A stretch of DNA of 64,000 nucleotides from Sarocladium kiliense (GCA_030734395.1 JAUZTG010000044.1:1178001-1242000), one strand, 5' to 3'. Counted from the first letter of the stretch, positions 43,201 through 56,498 are shown. Numbers and translations: made by a program. Notes: a model not told the origin generated them from the sequence alone.

Positions 43201-46200
43201 AGAGTTGACTCCTCTCGAGCGGACGCTGAGTGCCATGCATGTTAAATACAGAGATCGACATGGCTATGCAAGACAGTATGACGGCATTGGCTGGTGTTCA
43301 CACCAAACGGCCGAGACATGCAATGCAGTCGGGAGTAAGCACTGTCATTCACCGCCCTTCCCAGCACACATCTACTTGCCTGCCCCGAAAACTTCGCTGA
43401 CCTCGCGTTCGGGAATGGCATTTGTGTTTCACGCATGTAGGACGGGTCTGAGTGGTTGATCTGAGATATCCTTGTGATGGTCCTTGGCATGAAGGCTTTC
43501 GAAGCTGTATCCTCACTACATCGACAGGCATCTGAGTAATTCCTTATGCCAATGTTCTTCAAGCGACTGACTACCTAGATCGAATCATCGAGTGATGATC
43601 ACTGCCGTTCCATGGGCTGAATCACACGCTCCACGACCATCCAATCAGGTTCAGTCACATGGTAGGAGAAGTCTTACGACCCCGTGCAACCTTCGCCATG
43701 TTCAACATGTTATAATGAAAAGCGTCCATCACACGAACCTATTGGGTTCTGGCTGCCGCAGCCCAGTTCACTTGGAAAGGTTTGTTATCAAAGCCGAAGC
43801 AACTCGTCCGCGGCCATAGGGTAGGCTGAAATCGTAAATCCTCTATAGGGGCTACGTGAGCAGAGAACTGAGGTCGTGTACAGAGTACATTAAGCAGGAA
43901 GTGAATCTGGAACTCAACCTTCGAAGAAATAAGCACAACATTCTGCTGTTTCGGTCTTATTTCCGCTGATTCATGACCTGAATGTTGGACGCGTTATCGT
44001 GCCAATCTGAATCATCGGGTTCTCTACCCTATATGCGGATCTCGATATCAGCACACGGAATTGGGTTAACGGAGGAAAAGCACCGGTGACGGTGGGGATG
44101 TCCCGTCTCGAGAAAACGGGGTTTTCACACGGACCAGTATTTAAATGGGAGTACAAACGGTCGATGCAAGGAGGGTCACGTTCGCGAGCCCGTGCACCCT
44201 CAAGTCGCCCGTGGCTTGTATCGACTCATCAGACGACCTTTGGTTTCCAAACGTAGGAAGACACATGGTGATGACATCATAACCACTATCGTCATCTGCT
44301 TCAAAGTTCTGAGGTCACCAGGGCTTGAAAAGCGAAATCATTTTCCAACTTTACCGCGGCGGGCTGTAACATTGTTCTCCAGTGCTTGCACACCACTGCA
44401 CATGAAAAACGGAACGGTAATGAGGGGAAGGGTCTGCATACCGTATTGCAAGCTAACAAGGCAGGAAATCTGGTGAGGAGCTAGGGATTGCGGGTCGAAA
44501 CTTGGACAAAAAGGTAGCAAGATCGTCGTGCCATCCTGGATGCATCATCCCCCATCTTCCTAACCCCTGTCCCTCGATATGAGGCTTTGGAGGAATGTAG
44601 GAGGGGTAGCAAGGAATCTCCATCGTGATTAAGGCAAGAAAGCACACATTCACGATGCTGGCAGTGGGCAACTTCTGATTGGAACCTGAAGAAGCATCGT
44701 GCCAGGGCCAGTGCAATCAATAACGCCATCGATGCATTGGCATCTCGATTGTCAAGACGATCGAGCCGCCAGAGCATGGTCGCTCGAGGGGAGTCCGGGA
44801 AGGGCGGTTCTAGAACGGGCTGGCTCACAAGAGCGAGTCCTTGGCACGAGTCGGCAGCTCGATCAACGTCAAAGAGGCCGTTTCCGATGCAAGCAATAGA
44901 GTCGATAGACAGCAATCAAGCCTGGCACTTAAGGTTCAAACATACGTGACAGGAACTGACTGGTCATTGGATTCGCAATTTGCGCCTGGTGGCGGGACTC
45001 CTCGAGTCGCGTGGATCAGGGGACCGGGACGGACAGTTAGTGCAAGTGGTGATGCGGTGACTGACGGTGAGTTCAGGAAACCAAAAAAAAACAGACATCA
45101 ACGACGATTTGACCAACGATAGGTATAGCAACTGAACTATGACCCAGGAGCGCACCAATTGGGCAAGACTAACACCGGGAATCAAGGCGGGCGTATCTGA
45201 ATTGGGGGTTGTTCCATGTAGACTCGTCTCATGGTCACATCAAAAAGCTATGGTCTCTGGGAATCGATTGTGCTAATCATGACCTCTGGAACGTTCCGGC
45301 AAAGGTAAATAGCATCTCGTGAGTGGTGCTACAGGCTTCGTGGAGCTCCCTGGAGAGGCTCGCAGGATCCGCGTTCCGCCTGTGCTGTAGTCTTGGCTTC
45401 CGGGCCATATGGAAAAAGGGGTACAGGAGCGGCAAAACCGCCAATTTCTGATCTTGTCGCGAGGATGAAGTAAAAGTGAGGCAAAGACAGAAGAGGAGGA
45501 AAGCCTGGGTATGTATGTTCCATCAGAATTTCGAACAAATAGCTGTGCAAGCAGTCGTTCTTGCCGTATACAGTCCCCAATGGCCGCCTCAGTGGGGAGG
45601 TGCATCAGGGGAAGGTGCTGCCCAGGGGCCCCGATCCAGATACCGTCACAAACGGATGGACCCAAGGTGCTGGAACCCGTTTAGCAGCACCCATTAGGCC
45701 CGAAGATTAGCGGTCGATCCCCTGTCTAGGGAGCCACCTCACCCGTAGCGCCGTCTGGCGCGCCCCGCCTCTGGAGGAAACGGAGCGAGTTCTACCCACC
45801 GTCAGACATGGGCATCGCACCACCAAAGATGGGATTTTGGCCGCCAATATGGCCCCCCGTTTCGCCATCGCCACCTCCACACGCCGCCGTCCGCGCCCAC
45901 CGTCTCCCACCCTCACCTCCCATCCCGACCTGTCCCATCCCGCCCAAGTGTCGCTCATCGTCCAGCACCGGCTATCACCACTCCCACCGCTCGCTGCTGC
46001 AGGTGACTAAAATCCAGCCCCCTCGGCCCACGGCTTGCCTTCGACGACGTTACTATCCATTCTGCCAACGACAACCGCTCTTTCAGCATTGCTGCGCTGC
46101 TGCGAGCCATCTCTTTCCAGCCTGCGCCTGCCTCCTCATCGTCCTCTGGTCCTGGCCTGGCTCTGGTTTATCGATCCTGAGAAGCCACGCACGGCCGTTC

Positions 46201-46717
46201 CTTGACCTGCGCCTTCATTCGACCTGTTGCCCTCACCAGCTTCCAAACCTACCTGATCAAATCGCAGTCCACCGACGACAACATTGACGCTGCGCCGTGC
46301 AGCTGGGAGCACCCCGATATCTTTTGGGTTTTGGTACCTGCGCCTCTGCTGGACTCACGATACTTGCAACCTCACTCGCACTCGCCCCCTCACCTTTCGC
46401 CATCGAATAGCGACATATCCCTTTCAACTTCCCTTGACTCGACTTTAGCGAGCGGCACAGTTGGCACCTATACCCGTATTGTATACGAATACTCATTATC
46501 GCTATACTTCAATACCGAATTTGAGCTGCCATCCTGCAAACGTCGAGGTTTTCCAAACCTCAAAGCTATGATCGCATGAATTGCATATCATTTGCCCCTC
46601 TCGATACAAGCACCACGACCTCGTCAGGTCCACTGCCTCTGGCACGTGGCTTTTCGCCATCAACCCATCTTGCGTTCACCAGCACATCGAGGCTGTTAGG
46701 TCCCGACCTGCAGCGCC
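37232..46717. other. 9.5 kb interval without a convincing gene
   Basis: This lies between two divergent regulatory genes, the copper-fist factor and the phytochrome. Every frame over 60 codons was read: none shows a recognisable domain, and most are Cys/His/Trp/Ser-rich in the manner of non-coding readings. Base composition stays near that of the rest of the window, with no AT-rich blocks of the kind left by repeat-induced mutation, and I see no transposon genes or terminal repeats. Local features are a GTGGCA/CAGTGG short repeat at about 39064-39110, two short candidate frames with C/T-rich leaders (42375 and 42821), and a long C/T-rich stretch at about 45820-46560 that is probably the phytochrome leader. 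It may be an extended shared promoter and/or hold non-coding RNAs. Confidence 0.55.
42375..42431 (+). other. Possible first exon of a small secreted protein
   Basis: After a strongly C/T-rich leader (42325-42374) an ATG in CACCATGC context opens an 18-codon frame, MQGLCHFLAFAAVVHPLG, that resembles a signal peptide. A GTTAGG donor-like site sits at 42427 just before the stop. I could not find a convincing second exon. Confidence 0.2.
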
Positions 46718-46737
46718 ATGGACGCGCCGCGGGATGA
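46576..46737 (+). promoter_or_regulatory. Upstream ORF overlapping the phytochrome start codon
   Basis: ATG at 46576 opens a 53-codon frame that stops at TGA 46735-46737, 20 bases beyond the phytochrome ATG (46718) and in a different frame. A minimal upstream ORF (ATG ATC GCA TGA, 46568-46579) overlaps its start. If the mRNA begins upstream of 46568, ribosomes starting here would pass the main start, lowering phytochrome synthesis. Confidence 0.45.
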
Positions 46738-49700
46738 CCCTCCTGCCACCCCCCCGGCAAAGCAGGAACAGCAAGGTGATCAAACGGCAGAACAGCAGTC
46801 CATGGAAACGCCGGGGCCGCCAACAAGCCTGCGTATCGGCCCGCTTGCTCAAAGCGATGCTGCATCGAACCCTTCGACATCAAGTCACCCTCTCCAGAAC
46901 GTCGCCAGTCCTGAGCCCTTCTCGTCCTGGAGCGCAAGCTCCGAGCGGCAACTAGGGCACCACTCCGTCGCCTCTGATACCTCCGACCGAGTGTTCCCTA
47001 TTAGATCAGTCATCAGCGTTGATCCCGCGACTAAGGCTGAGGACTACTTTCCTCCTCTATCTGATTCCGAAGGGCGAGGAATATCGGTTCATCGACCGGC
47101 TCTCGCCCGGGGTGAAACCTCGGCAGATTTGAAAAGGTCTGGTACGGTGCCCATATCGCCAAAGGCGACTTCATACAGCGAGCAGGCGCAGCGTAGGCGA
47201 CGGCAGAGCACACTTGGCGGCCCAATATCCAGCATTCAGGCTGATGCCGCTCGCCATGGCTCTCAGCCACTGAATTTGAACATCTCTGCTTCAGACAAAG
47301 ATACCGAAGAGGATGCGCAACATGAAGATGACCCCGCAGCAGCAGCTGCTGAGGCAGAGAGCCTTGGTGGGGAATCTCGAACCTCAGTAGAGACTACCCA
47401 CCTCACAACTCGCTTCACGCATGTGATGACAGATGATGGTCACGCTGTCATCACAGGCCGTGACGGTGTGCTGCAGCGCTGTGAGGATGAACCAATCCAT
47501 ACGCCGGGAGCTGTCCAGGGCTTTGGTGTTTTGGTAGCTCTCAGAGAGGAAAATGACGGCCGTTTTGTTGCACGATATGTCAGCGAGAACGTCGAAAAGA
47601 TGCTTGGCTACACCCCGCACCATCTCTTCCGCCTCCAGAACTTCCTCGATATTTTGACAGAGGAACAGCAAGATAACTTGTTGGATCACATAGATTTTAT
47701 CCGAGATGAGGATGCTGACGCGGCAGTGAACGGGCCCGAAGTCTTCAGCATTTCTGTCCGCCCACCAAAGAGGAAAAGTACTAAGTTGTGGTGCGCGATC
47801 CATATCAATCCCGCTCACCCTGATCTCGTCATCTGCGAATTCGAGCAAGATGATGACCAGGAGTATCCCCTACGACCCGCAGACGAAATGACACCCGACT
47901 CGCCGGCCGACACGCTCCAAGCAAACCCTACATTTGAGGAGATTGAAACAAGTACCGAAGTACTAAGCAAGCCTCTGCGAATCCTTCGAAGTGCACGGAA
48001 ACGAAGAGGAGAGCAGGGCGCCATGCAAGTTTTCGACATAATGTCACAAGTACAAGAACAGCTGGCTTCTGCCCCCAACCTTGAAAGCTTCCTCAAGATT
48101 CTCGTGGGGATCGTCAAGGAGCTGACCGGGTTCCATCGGGTCATGATATACCAATTCGATTCTTCCTTCAATGGCAAGGTCGTCACAGAATTGGTCGATC
48201 CAGCACAGACTCGTGACCTCTACTATGGTCTGAATTTCCCGGCCAGTGATATACCCCGACAGGCCCGAGACCTGTACAAGCTGAACAAGGTTCGCCTCCT
48301 GTACGACCGAGACCTGGAAACGTCTCGAATCGTGTGCCGAACGAAGGAGGACCTCGATACCCCTCTCGATCTAAGCCACTCCTACCTTCGAGCGATGTCT
48401 CCTATTCATCTGAAGTACCTCGCCAACATGGCCGTCCGCTCTTCCATGTCCATCTCCATTAACGCGTTCAATGAGCTGTGGGGCTTAATAGCTTGCCATT
48501 CCTATGGTGATCAAGGCATGCGTGTCTCTTTCCCGATTCGGAAAATGTGTCGTCTTGTAGGCGATACCGCATCACGAAATATCGAACGACTTTCATATGC
48601 TTCGCGCCTCCAGGCTCGTAAGCTGATCAACACCGCGCCCACGGACAAGAACCCGTCCGGCTATATCATCGCCTCATCGGATGACTTGTTGAAACTATTC
48701 GATGCCGATTTCGGTCTATTGTCAATCAAGGGCGAGACAAAGATCTTGGGAATCATAGAGCAGAGCCAGGAGGCTCTGGCAATGTTGGAGTATCTGCGTA
48801 TGCGCAAACTGACATCAGTGGTGGCATCACAAGATGTTCGCGAAGATTTTCCGGACCTGCGGTATCCCCCAGGCTTCTTAGTGCTGGCTGGATTGCTTTA
48901 CGTACCACTCAGTGTAGGAGGTAGTGACTTCATAGTCTTCTTCCGCAAGGGCCAGGTCAAGGAAGTTAAATGGGCCGGCAATCCTTACGAAAAGGTCATC
49001 CGCAATGGAACCGCCGGATACTTGGAGCCACGATCGAGTTTCAAGACATGGCACGAAACTGTGATAGGGAAATGCCGTGAATGGAACGAGGAACAGGTAG
49101 AGACGGCCTCAGTTCTCTGTCTCGTATACGGCAAGTTCATCGAAGTTTGGCGCCAGAAGGAAGCTGCATTGCAAAATAGCAAGCTCACCCGTCTACTTCT
49201 CGCCAATTCTGCCCATGAGGTCCGGACGCCGCTCAATGCCATCATTAATTACCTTGAAATCGCCCTTGAAGGGTCACTCGACCAGGAAACACGGGAGAAC
49301 TTGGCTAAGTCCCACTCAGCCTCGAAGTCTTTGATATATGTCATCAATGACCTCCTCGACCTGACCAAGACGGAGGAGGGGCAGGATCTCATCAAAGACG
49401 AGGTCTTTGAGCTACCAACATGCATTCAAGAGGCCACAGAGCCTTTCGAAGTTGATGCCCGCCGGAAAGGCATCGAGTACCAGGTGGCTCAGCACGAAGG
49501 GCTGCCCCGCTTTGTGCATGGTGATGGCCGACGTGTTCGTCAGGCTCTTTCAAATGTCACCGCAAATGCTGTGGCACACACAGACAGTGGCTCTGTGTCA
49601 ATCGAGGTCTATGTCAAAGAGATTCGGGATCACCACGCTATCATCGAATTTGTGGTCGCGGATTCTGGATCAGGTATGAGCTCCTCAAAGCTCGACAACC

Positions 49701-51193
49701 TCTTCCGCGACCTCGAACAAGTCAGCACCGAGGAACCTGACGAAGAGGCTCAAGATCCGTCTGATACACGGACCCTTGGCTTGGGTCTGGCAGTCGTAGC
49801 TCGGATCGTACGGAACATGGACGGTCAATTGCGACTCAAGTCCGAGGAGAACAAGGGCTCGAGGTTCGTTATGCAGTTGCCTTTCCAGCTTCCTGACGAA
49901 ACGCCTAAAACAGGAGAGGAGGGTGGTGGCGAAACCAGGCAAAGTGTACCTGAGTCACCCCCGATCGCTGCACCCAACACCTTGGCCGCGTCGCCGGCGG
50001 GAGAGATCACTTTGGTTGAACGTGCAAGCTACATGAACCTGAGACAGCCTGATTTGACGATGCCGGATGATCTCAGCGGGGGTTCTCGACGAAGCTTGGG
50101 TAGCCAAAACAGTCAAGAGAGTCAGAAGAGCGACGCAGAGCGCTTGATAAACGCAATTCAGACTCCACTTTCGCTTCACGAGAACGAATCTGAATTCCCG
50201 CTGTCACGCCAAGGTTCACGAGGAAGCTCAACCAAAGCTCGATCCGTAGGAGCCTTCAGCGGAGGCTCACGATCGCTCAGTCCCCAATCCAGACGCTTCC
50301 CGCAACATCCAGCCTCGCCGACGCAAAGCAGGGACAGCGGTTCTATGGAAGTGCGGGACACTAAGACGCCCATACGAGCTGTCAAGATCCCGGATGAGTA
50401 TCAAGATATGCCTAGCCGCCCGCAGGTATCTGATTCGTCCCGAATCTTGTTCGAGATGGCCGGCGATAAGAGCCAACAGACGCGGAGCGAGAGCGTCACT
50501 AGTGGCGGCACTGGCGGCACTGGCGATGGCCATTCTCTCCAAGTGCTCATCGCGGAAGATGATCCAATCAACCTGAGACTCTTGAAGAAGAGACTCGAGA
50601 GGGCGGGGCACGAGGTCTATCACGCCGTCAACGGCGAGGATTGCGCAACAGTTTACAAGGAGAAGCCGCAAGCGTTTGATGTTATCCTCATGGACATGCA
50701 GGTGAGTTTATAGCACGGTGCCAAATCTGATCGCCATCACTGACCATGCCAGATGCCGATTGTGGACGGCTTGACCAGTACGAAGACGATCCGAGCCTAT
50801 GAGCGATCTCCGGAGAACAAAGGTCATTCCAAACTGGCAGCTGGAAATGGTCGTATTCCTATCTTTGCTGTTTCCGCATCGCTGGTCGAGAGTAGTCGTC
50901 AGACCTACGTCGATGCTGGATTCGACGGCTGGATCCTCAAACCCGTCGACTTCAAGCGACTCAACACTCTACTAATGGGTATTTTTGAAGATGATACACG
51001 AAACTCGTGCCTGTACGTGACCGGCGAGTGGGAGCGTGGCGGCTGGCTCTGCCCTCGGGATCAAGAGCCTGGAAGCCAAGATACGACGCCCAGAGCCGAG
51101 GAAGAGAAGAAGGAGATGGTGACTGACGCAGAAGCCACTGCTTCAGAGGCCGCTAAGGATACGAACGCGCAAGACGCAGACGGTGCAACTTAG
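46718..51193 (+). CDS. fphA: Fungal phytochrome, hybrid histidine kinase
   Basis: Exons 46718-50701 and 50753-51193 give 1474 residues; the intron 50702-50752 splits the receiver domain between DMQ and MPIVDG. Domains in order: a disordered N-terminus of about 230 residues; a PAS-type domain with the bilin-attachment Cys255 in LQRCEDEPIHTPGAVQGFG; GAF with FPASDIPRQARDLY; PHY with the tongue motif PRSSFKTWHE; HisKA with the phospho-acceptor His833 in NSAHEVRTPLNAI; HATPase with NAVAHT and ADSGSGMSSS; a disordered linker; and a receiver with AEDDPIN and phospho-acceptor Asp1326 in ILMDMQ. Family knowledge: fungal phytochromes bind biliverdin, sense red/far-red light and temperature and signal toward the HOG MAPK pathway. 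All catalytic residues I looked for are present. Confidence 0.96.
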
Positions 51194-53464
51194 GCCACGT
51201 CCAAATCTTGAGGGTGCATTTGACGTTTTTGTTGTGATGCCCTTCGATCGGTGTCCAAGTTTACGAATCCTCCCAGACGACACGAAGCACATGCTTCTTT
51301 GGTGGGGTCAAACAGCCGCCATCCGAACCATCAGGCACAAACATCATCATGACGAACATTTGATTTCTTGTTCATCTTACTTTTGCCCTTGGGAGGGGCT
51401 ATCAAAGCATACGGCGTTTCATTGGACAAGCACACGGAAATTCGAGCGGGGAGTCCACGGCAACAAATAGGGCTTCCAGGAGGCATGGTATAAGGGGGAG
51501 TACACTACTTCTCGGTGGTGTTGTCTGCATTGGTTTATGTTTCATGATGCCTCATTTTCTTTTTTTGTCATTTGTAGAAGGGGTTTGAACGGGACCATGA
51601 CAAGTATACGCATAGCGCATGGTGCCAGGAGGGATGGAGTTCTGCTTTTTTTCCCTTTTTCCCTTTCCGAATTCACCTTCCCCGTTGGCTTAAACCCGGA
51701 TGCTTTACTGCACGGCCCTTCATCATCCTGTTGAGGGAGGAAAGAAGGAGCACGAGGTGGAGAGCGAGGGCAGGAGGCTAAGCATTGGGCCTTGGACTGT
51801 GTGGACACGGTAAACACGAGTCGGGTTGGTGGTGCTATACGAGACCGAGACGGATGCTTTGTGTATATATTATGTTGACTCTCTCACGATGGCTGGCTGG
51901 AGGCATGTGTCCATGCAAATCAAAGTGAAGTGAGAGGCGTGGAAAGAAACAGTAGAGAAGGGACGATAGCAACACAGAAACGTTCTGATCATGCATGACT
52001 TGGGCTTCTGGACCGTGATACTCCTTGCGCTATATCTCGTGACGTACGTCTGTCGTTGGCCCCGTGTTCGGCAAGGGGGCTGTGCTGTTCGGCACCACTG
52101 TAGCTGGACTCCGCCCGAGACCTGCAGCACCAAGGCTGGACAATAAATGGTTGGCAGTGCCCGCTAACACGGACTGCTCCTTCGAGAGGCACACATGGAA
52201 CGGGGTCCTGCCACCGTCGTCGGGCGTCATCTGGGGGCGGTATAAAGATTATATATGGAGGCCTTGCACGACCTGCCTGCCGCGAAGCCAAAAGTCGAGA
52301 TGAGTGTGTGGCACTACCTTAGATGAGGATCGGCTGGTATAGGAATGGCACATACCCACAGGCGGATAGCGAGGCCTCCAAGGCCGCGCTCAATTCTCTC
52401 CGACCAGGCAGTAAGTTTGTCTGTGCTATTGCTACCACTGAATCGAGATTGACTTGGAAATAAGAATACTCATACTTGCTCTTTTTTGGTTCTGAGCGGA
52501 GTGCTGTCGTGGCCCGACAGGAGCTTTAGTCCTAACAGGGGTACGCCACCCATTGGAAAGGGACAAGCTTTGCTCGCGCGTTTCACGGCGAAGCTTAGCT
52601 GAACCCACGTGGAGCCGGATGGAGGTCTTCAGTCGCCGGGAGCCAAACAGGTGGCTTGAGCAAGCTGGGTTGATTTATGTGACTGGCACATTCAACGCAG
52701 AGTGACGAAGAGAGGAGAGGGGGGAGGGGCTGTGCAAGAAAGGGTTTGTGATCAGCAACGGCGAGACGTGGACTGTTGTCGTCAGTATGTGGATCAGACG
52801 GTAGAGGTTCCAAGACTGGGGGATTTGCTATCCCGGGGTATGCCCAGACTTTGTGACTTTCTTTTCCCTTTCTCCTGTGCCACGAGGTAAAAGCACTGTT
52901 CTTTACGCCCCAGGACACAGGACACCTGTCATAGCCCCCAGTGCTTTGCCGCCTCAGCCCTGCTAAGGCGAGTCAGTGCAGTTCTCTTCTCGAACAGAAA
53001 CATTCAGGGTCACCCCCCAGTTTCCTGCACTTTTTCTCTTTTGTGTTCTCAATCTGTCTGCTAGCCACATTGGGCTGTGTGACTTTTTGGCTCGGTGCCA
53101 ATATTCTACTTCTTGACTTTCGCCAAGTCTAAACCCTCGACGCCCTGCCAAGTCTCTTCCCATCTACAATACAGTCACCACTGGCTGCAAGTTTGTTCAT
53201 TGTTTGGACATGTGGTCACTTTTGACCTGAAGCTTTATTGAATATTCTGCGCGAGGACATGGCTGAGCGAGGTTTTGAAGGCGTCAGGTCAAAACTGCTT
53301 TCTGGAGAATATATAGGGGGCTTCTCTGACCGCGAGAAAATCATTCCCATCATCAGCATTTCGCATACACTTCTCTCAGCTTCTTTGAAGGATCGAGCTC
53401 TCAGATCATCGAACTTCATAACTTATCATAATCAGCCAATACACTCAAGAGCAACGCTCCAGCA
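51194..53464. other. 2.3 kb intergenic, phytochrome 3' side
   Basis: No gene recognised. Frames up to about 107 codons on the minus strand (51542-52918) lack domains. TATAAAG at about 52240 and T-rich tracts at 51555-51575 and 51645-51665 are the only notable sequence elements. Confidence 0.45.
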
Positions 53465-54547
53465 ATGTTGGCATACGCCTACCTTGTCCCGCCACCAGTC
53501 GTCTTGGGCTTAGGCTTCATTGCCTGCACGACCTACTTTATTCTGTCCATTAAGGCTCTGACCACAAATGGCGACCAAGCACGCAAAGCGTTTCTCTATA
53601 CCCAGATCGCTTTCGGGTTCCTCACCTTGTACGTCAAGCCATCTCACCTTGACCCCTACCGTCACTGACCTGGCTGCTGCTAATAACTCGTAGTGGACTT
53701 ATGCTTAATTTCATTGGAGCAGTCCTCCAGGCAGCCAACTTCCTGCCTCAAGGGTCCTGGGATTACGAAAAGGTCGAACGTATCTCGTTATCCACAGCCT
53801 ACATCCGTGAATTCGGCGACATGCTCGGTTCGTTCTCCGATGCTAGCACCATTATCGCCCTCGCCCTCGTGGACCGCGGCATCGCCATCGTCCAGAATGG
53901 TGGTCACCCTACCAAGGGTTCAAAGATTGTCGTCGTTTTAGCCACTACTATTGGTGCTTTCATTTCGGGCATCGCCATCACCTGTTGGGCATTGATGATT
54001 CATATTCATGTGCTGATTGACAGGCTTGATTATGGCCTTCTGGTGACAAACCTGTGGACGATTCAGGGTGCTATTACGGTTATGACCATGCTTTACTACG
54101 CGGCTTTGCTGGCTCTTACGTTGACGTTCCTTGCCCGTTTCGTCGTTGGGTTGGGGCGAGACACGACCGAGGCTGGCACCAAGAGTGTACGTGTTCTCTC
54201 ATGCGGTCTTCATCTTCTCTATCATCAGAACCTTGGTTGGCTTACTAACATTTCATCCATAGGCTTCATACTTCTTCCTTGCCGCCACACTATTCTTCGC
54301 CATCCGCTCTGGATACCTCCTCGGTCGATGGGCGCACCTCGTCAGTAACCTCGTCACATACAACGGCATGGTCTATTCCCCGGGTTTTGTCATCGTGGAT
54401 CCCATCTTCGGCACCTTGCCCATCTTGGGGACCCTCATCGTGCTATTCTACCTGGGGAAGCGGGAGAAGAATGGACTGCGGTTCGGCGAGCCTGCGAGCC
54501 CCAGCAAGGAGGCTCAGCAGGAGCAGGCCGAGGACTCTTCAAGATAG
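53465..54547 (+). CDS. Fungal multi-pass membrane protein of unknown function
   Basis: Three exons, 53465-53628, 53694-54186 and 54263-54547, give 313 residues with consistent phases. Introns are 53629-53693 (GTACGT...CGTAG) and 54187-54262 (GTACGT...CATAG). About six or seven hydrophobic helices are evident: residues ~8-28, ~46-66, ~100-115, ~137-160, ~175-200, ~217-235 and ~265-285. The short polar loop TTNGDQARKAF follows helix 1, and the C-terminal tail is polar and acidic. The arrangement with both small loops and an N-terminal helix without signal cleavage recalls fungal seven-helix families, but I cannot match it to RTA1 or Pth11. It is convergent with the thioesterase gene, 238 bp away. 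Confidence 0.72.
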
Positions 54548-54785
54548 GCGATTCTTACATGATTGGAGGTTGAGATGCTCAGATGAGCGGAGACACTCCC
54601 AGCTTTGGCAAGGGTCATGGGAACGGTTTTGGATTCAGGTTGATTATCACGTAGCGAACTTGGTCAGCGATGCTTGCACTTCTTATTTATCGTTTTTGCG
54701 CGGAGATACCAGAATTATACATTGATTTCGTCAACATGATCTATCTAATCGCCAGGAACTCTATGTGCGTTTTCTCCCCAATGAC

Positions 54786-55725
54786 TTAGTCTAGATCTTC
54801 TGTCCACTTGCTTGGTGCGACGTAGAGACCATCTTCTTGAACTGTTCCGACAACAAATCTATACACAATGCACGTTAGTGAGGCGTTCTCGAGAGGATGC
54901 AATGGAGAGAGGAACTTGCTTGGTATGGCTGCCGCGCGCTGCAAGTTGGCCCTTTGCGTTGGTGAAGGTCACAGTGGTGTACGCCAAAGTCTTCCCAACT
55001 ATAATGAGTAAGCATGGAAGGTTTCGAGTGTCACAAAGATTTCTGACTGACTCTTATCGCATATGGCAGTGCCCTTCAAGAGGTCGCCGGCCTTGCCACC
55101 TGGGCTCAGATACGTGACTGGCCCAGCACGTCAGTCAATTTGTACCGATCAAGACTGAAGCGGATATGTTTCTTTCAGGAACTGAGACGTAAACACACCA
55201 TTGAGATCTGTAGTGACGCCGGTAGCGAAGCGCCCAGTCGATGCGACAGCCAGGGATCCGCCAAGGTCAACCATGCTGGCGATGGTGCCACCGTGGATGG
55301 CCTTCATGCGATTCTGAGAGTCGAAAAAGTGTGAACTGATGTCTCTAAAATATTGTCTCGAGAGCGCGTGTGGGCGATACTCACTGTGTGGTCTTTATGG
55401 ATGTCCAACTCAAAGTCGACCCGGCCTTCTGATGCGCTCAGGACGCGGAACTGTACCTCCGTCAGCGTCCCAGTTTCAACCATCAACAGCTCCAGTACAG
55501 CTGGTCGTTCCTTACTCCAGGTCCTAATAATCTAATCGTGACTTGATCAGCTTGGAGCTGCCTGTCGCGATCGCATCATGAAGGGACTCACCTCGGCTCC
55601 AGTCCAGAATCGGCCATGAAGGAGCGCATCACCTGCAGCCTAGTCAGCCTACGACGGATTACGAATAGCCGGCGTAAGGGACTTACAGCCTTGGTGAAGC
55701 CTGTTGGAGATAGTCTTTTCGCCAT
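54786..55725 (-). CDS. Hotdog-fold thioesterase (acyl-CoA thioesterase 13/PaaI type)
   Basis: Seven exons in under 1 kb on the minus strand: 55725-55687, 55639-55592, 55531-55385, 55313-55199, 55117-55052, 54998-54920 and 54858-54786, totalling 188 residues with all phases consistent. The hotdog motif is NRMKAIHGGTIASMVDLGGS, followed by TGVTTDLNVTYLSPG and the closing strands TLAYTTVTFTNAKGQLAARG. This order is that of ACOT13/PaaI proteins. Family knowledge: they hydrolyse acyl-CoA thioesters, often in mitochondria. The sixth intron (54919-54859) starts GC, not GT: AA|GCAAGT...ACTAAC...GTATAG. No GT donor nearby restores the family end VVGTVQEDGLYVAPSK. Confidence 0.85.
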
Positions 55726-56498
55726 TGTGATTTGTGTCCGGTCAACGGATGCAGTTGCGGTAGGCGCTTTGCTGCGTGGATGTTGCGGTGGTGTTGACGT
55801 GAGGTCCGTCCGGGGAAGGTCGGATACGGTCGGCTACGGGCCTACGGGGCACCTAAACCTTGAAGAGATCAAGGCCAGGGGTCGGCGACCTTATGCTACC
55901 TCATTGGCTAGCATTTCGTCCTTCAACATACAAAGACACAATTATCGATGCAAACTGCGCAGTGCCATGTCTACGTACCGGTATCCAAGATGGGCCTTTT
56001 GCTTCCTACACAGAGGGGGCTTGAGGCCTCAAAACACCGTTAGCATTTGAGCCGCCAGCCACTTGAGACGTTGATAGAACGACCTCAGGTCAACATCAGA
56101 AATAGATGGACTTTGATGACCGAGGACTCAAGGTCACATATTGTGTTTGTATTATGCCCGCGATACAGAATGAATATTACTTATTGTCTTATATCAACTA
56201 GGGAATCTTAACCAGTCCAGGCCCTGGTCACTCTTCCTGGGGAAACAACCTTCCGCTTGGGCAATGTGCCGGGATTGATTAGAAGTCTCTTTGCAAAAAA
56301 GGACTTGTGCAGGCACCTAATAGCAGATGCATCTTGTCAAATTGCAATGGTGCCAGCCGCCATGCACCATGCCGACCGTGAATGGACCGGTCAAACGTGG
56401 CGCCGACCCTTCCCCATACCAGGCGACGGCCTCCGACCTCTGACTCAACATCACCTCGTCTCCGAACTGGCCTCGATGCAACCAACAAGCAAGCCACA
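55726..56498. other. Divergent promoter region, thioesterase / RanGTP-binding-like gene
   Basis: No gene seen. The frame 56257-56520 is low-complexity and overlaps the next start. Confidence 0.5.

Noticed and set aside
46202..46579. 125-codon frame upstream of the phytochrome gene
   Set aside because: It begins with TTG; the first ATG in it is only four codons from the end. It is leader sequence, not a gene.
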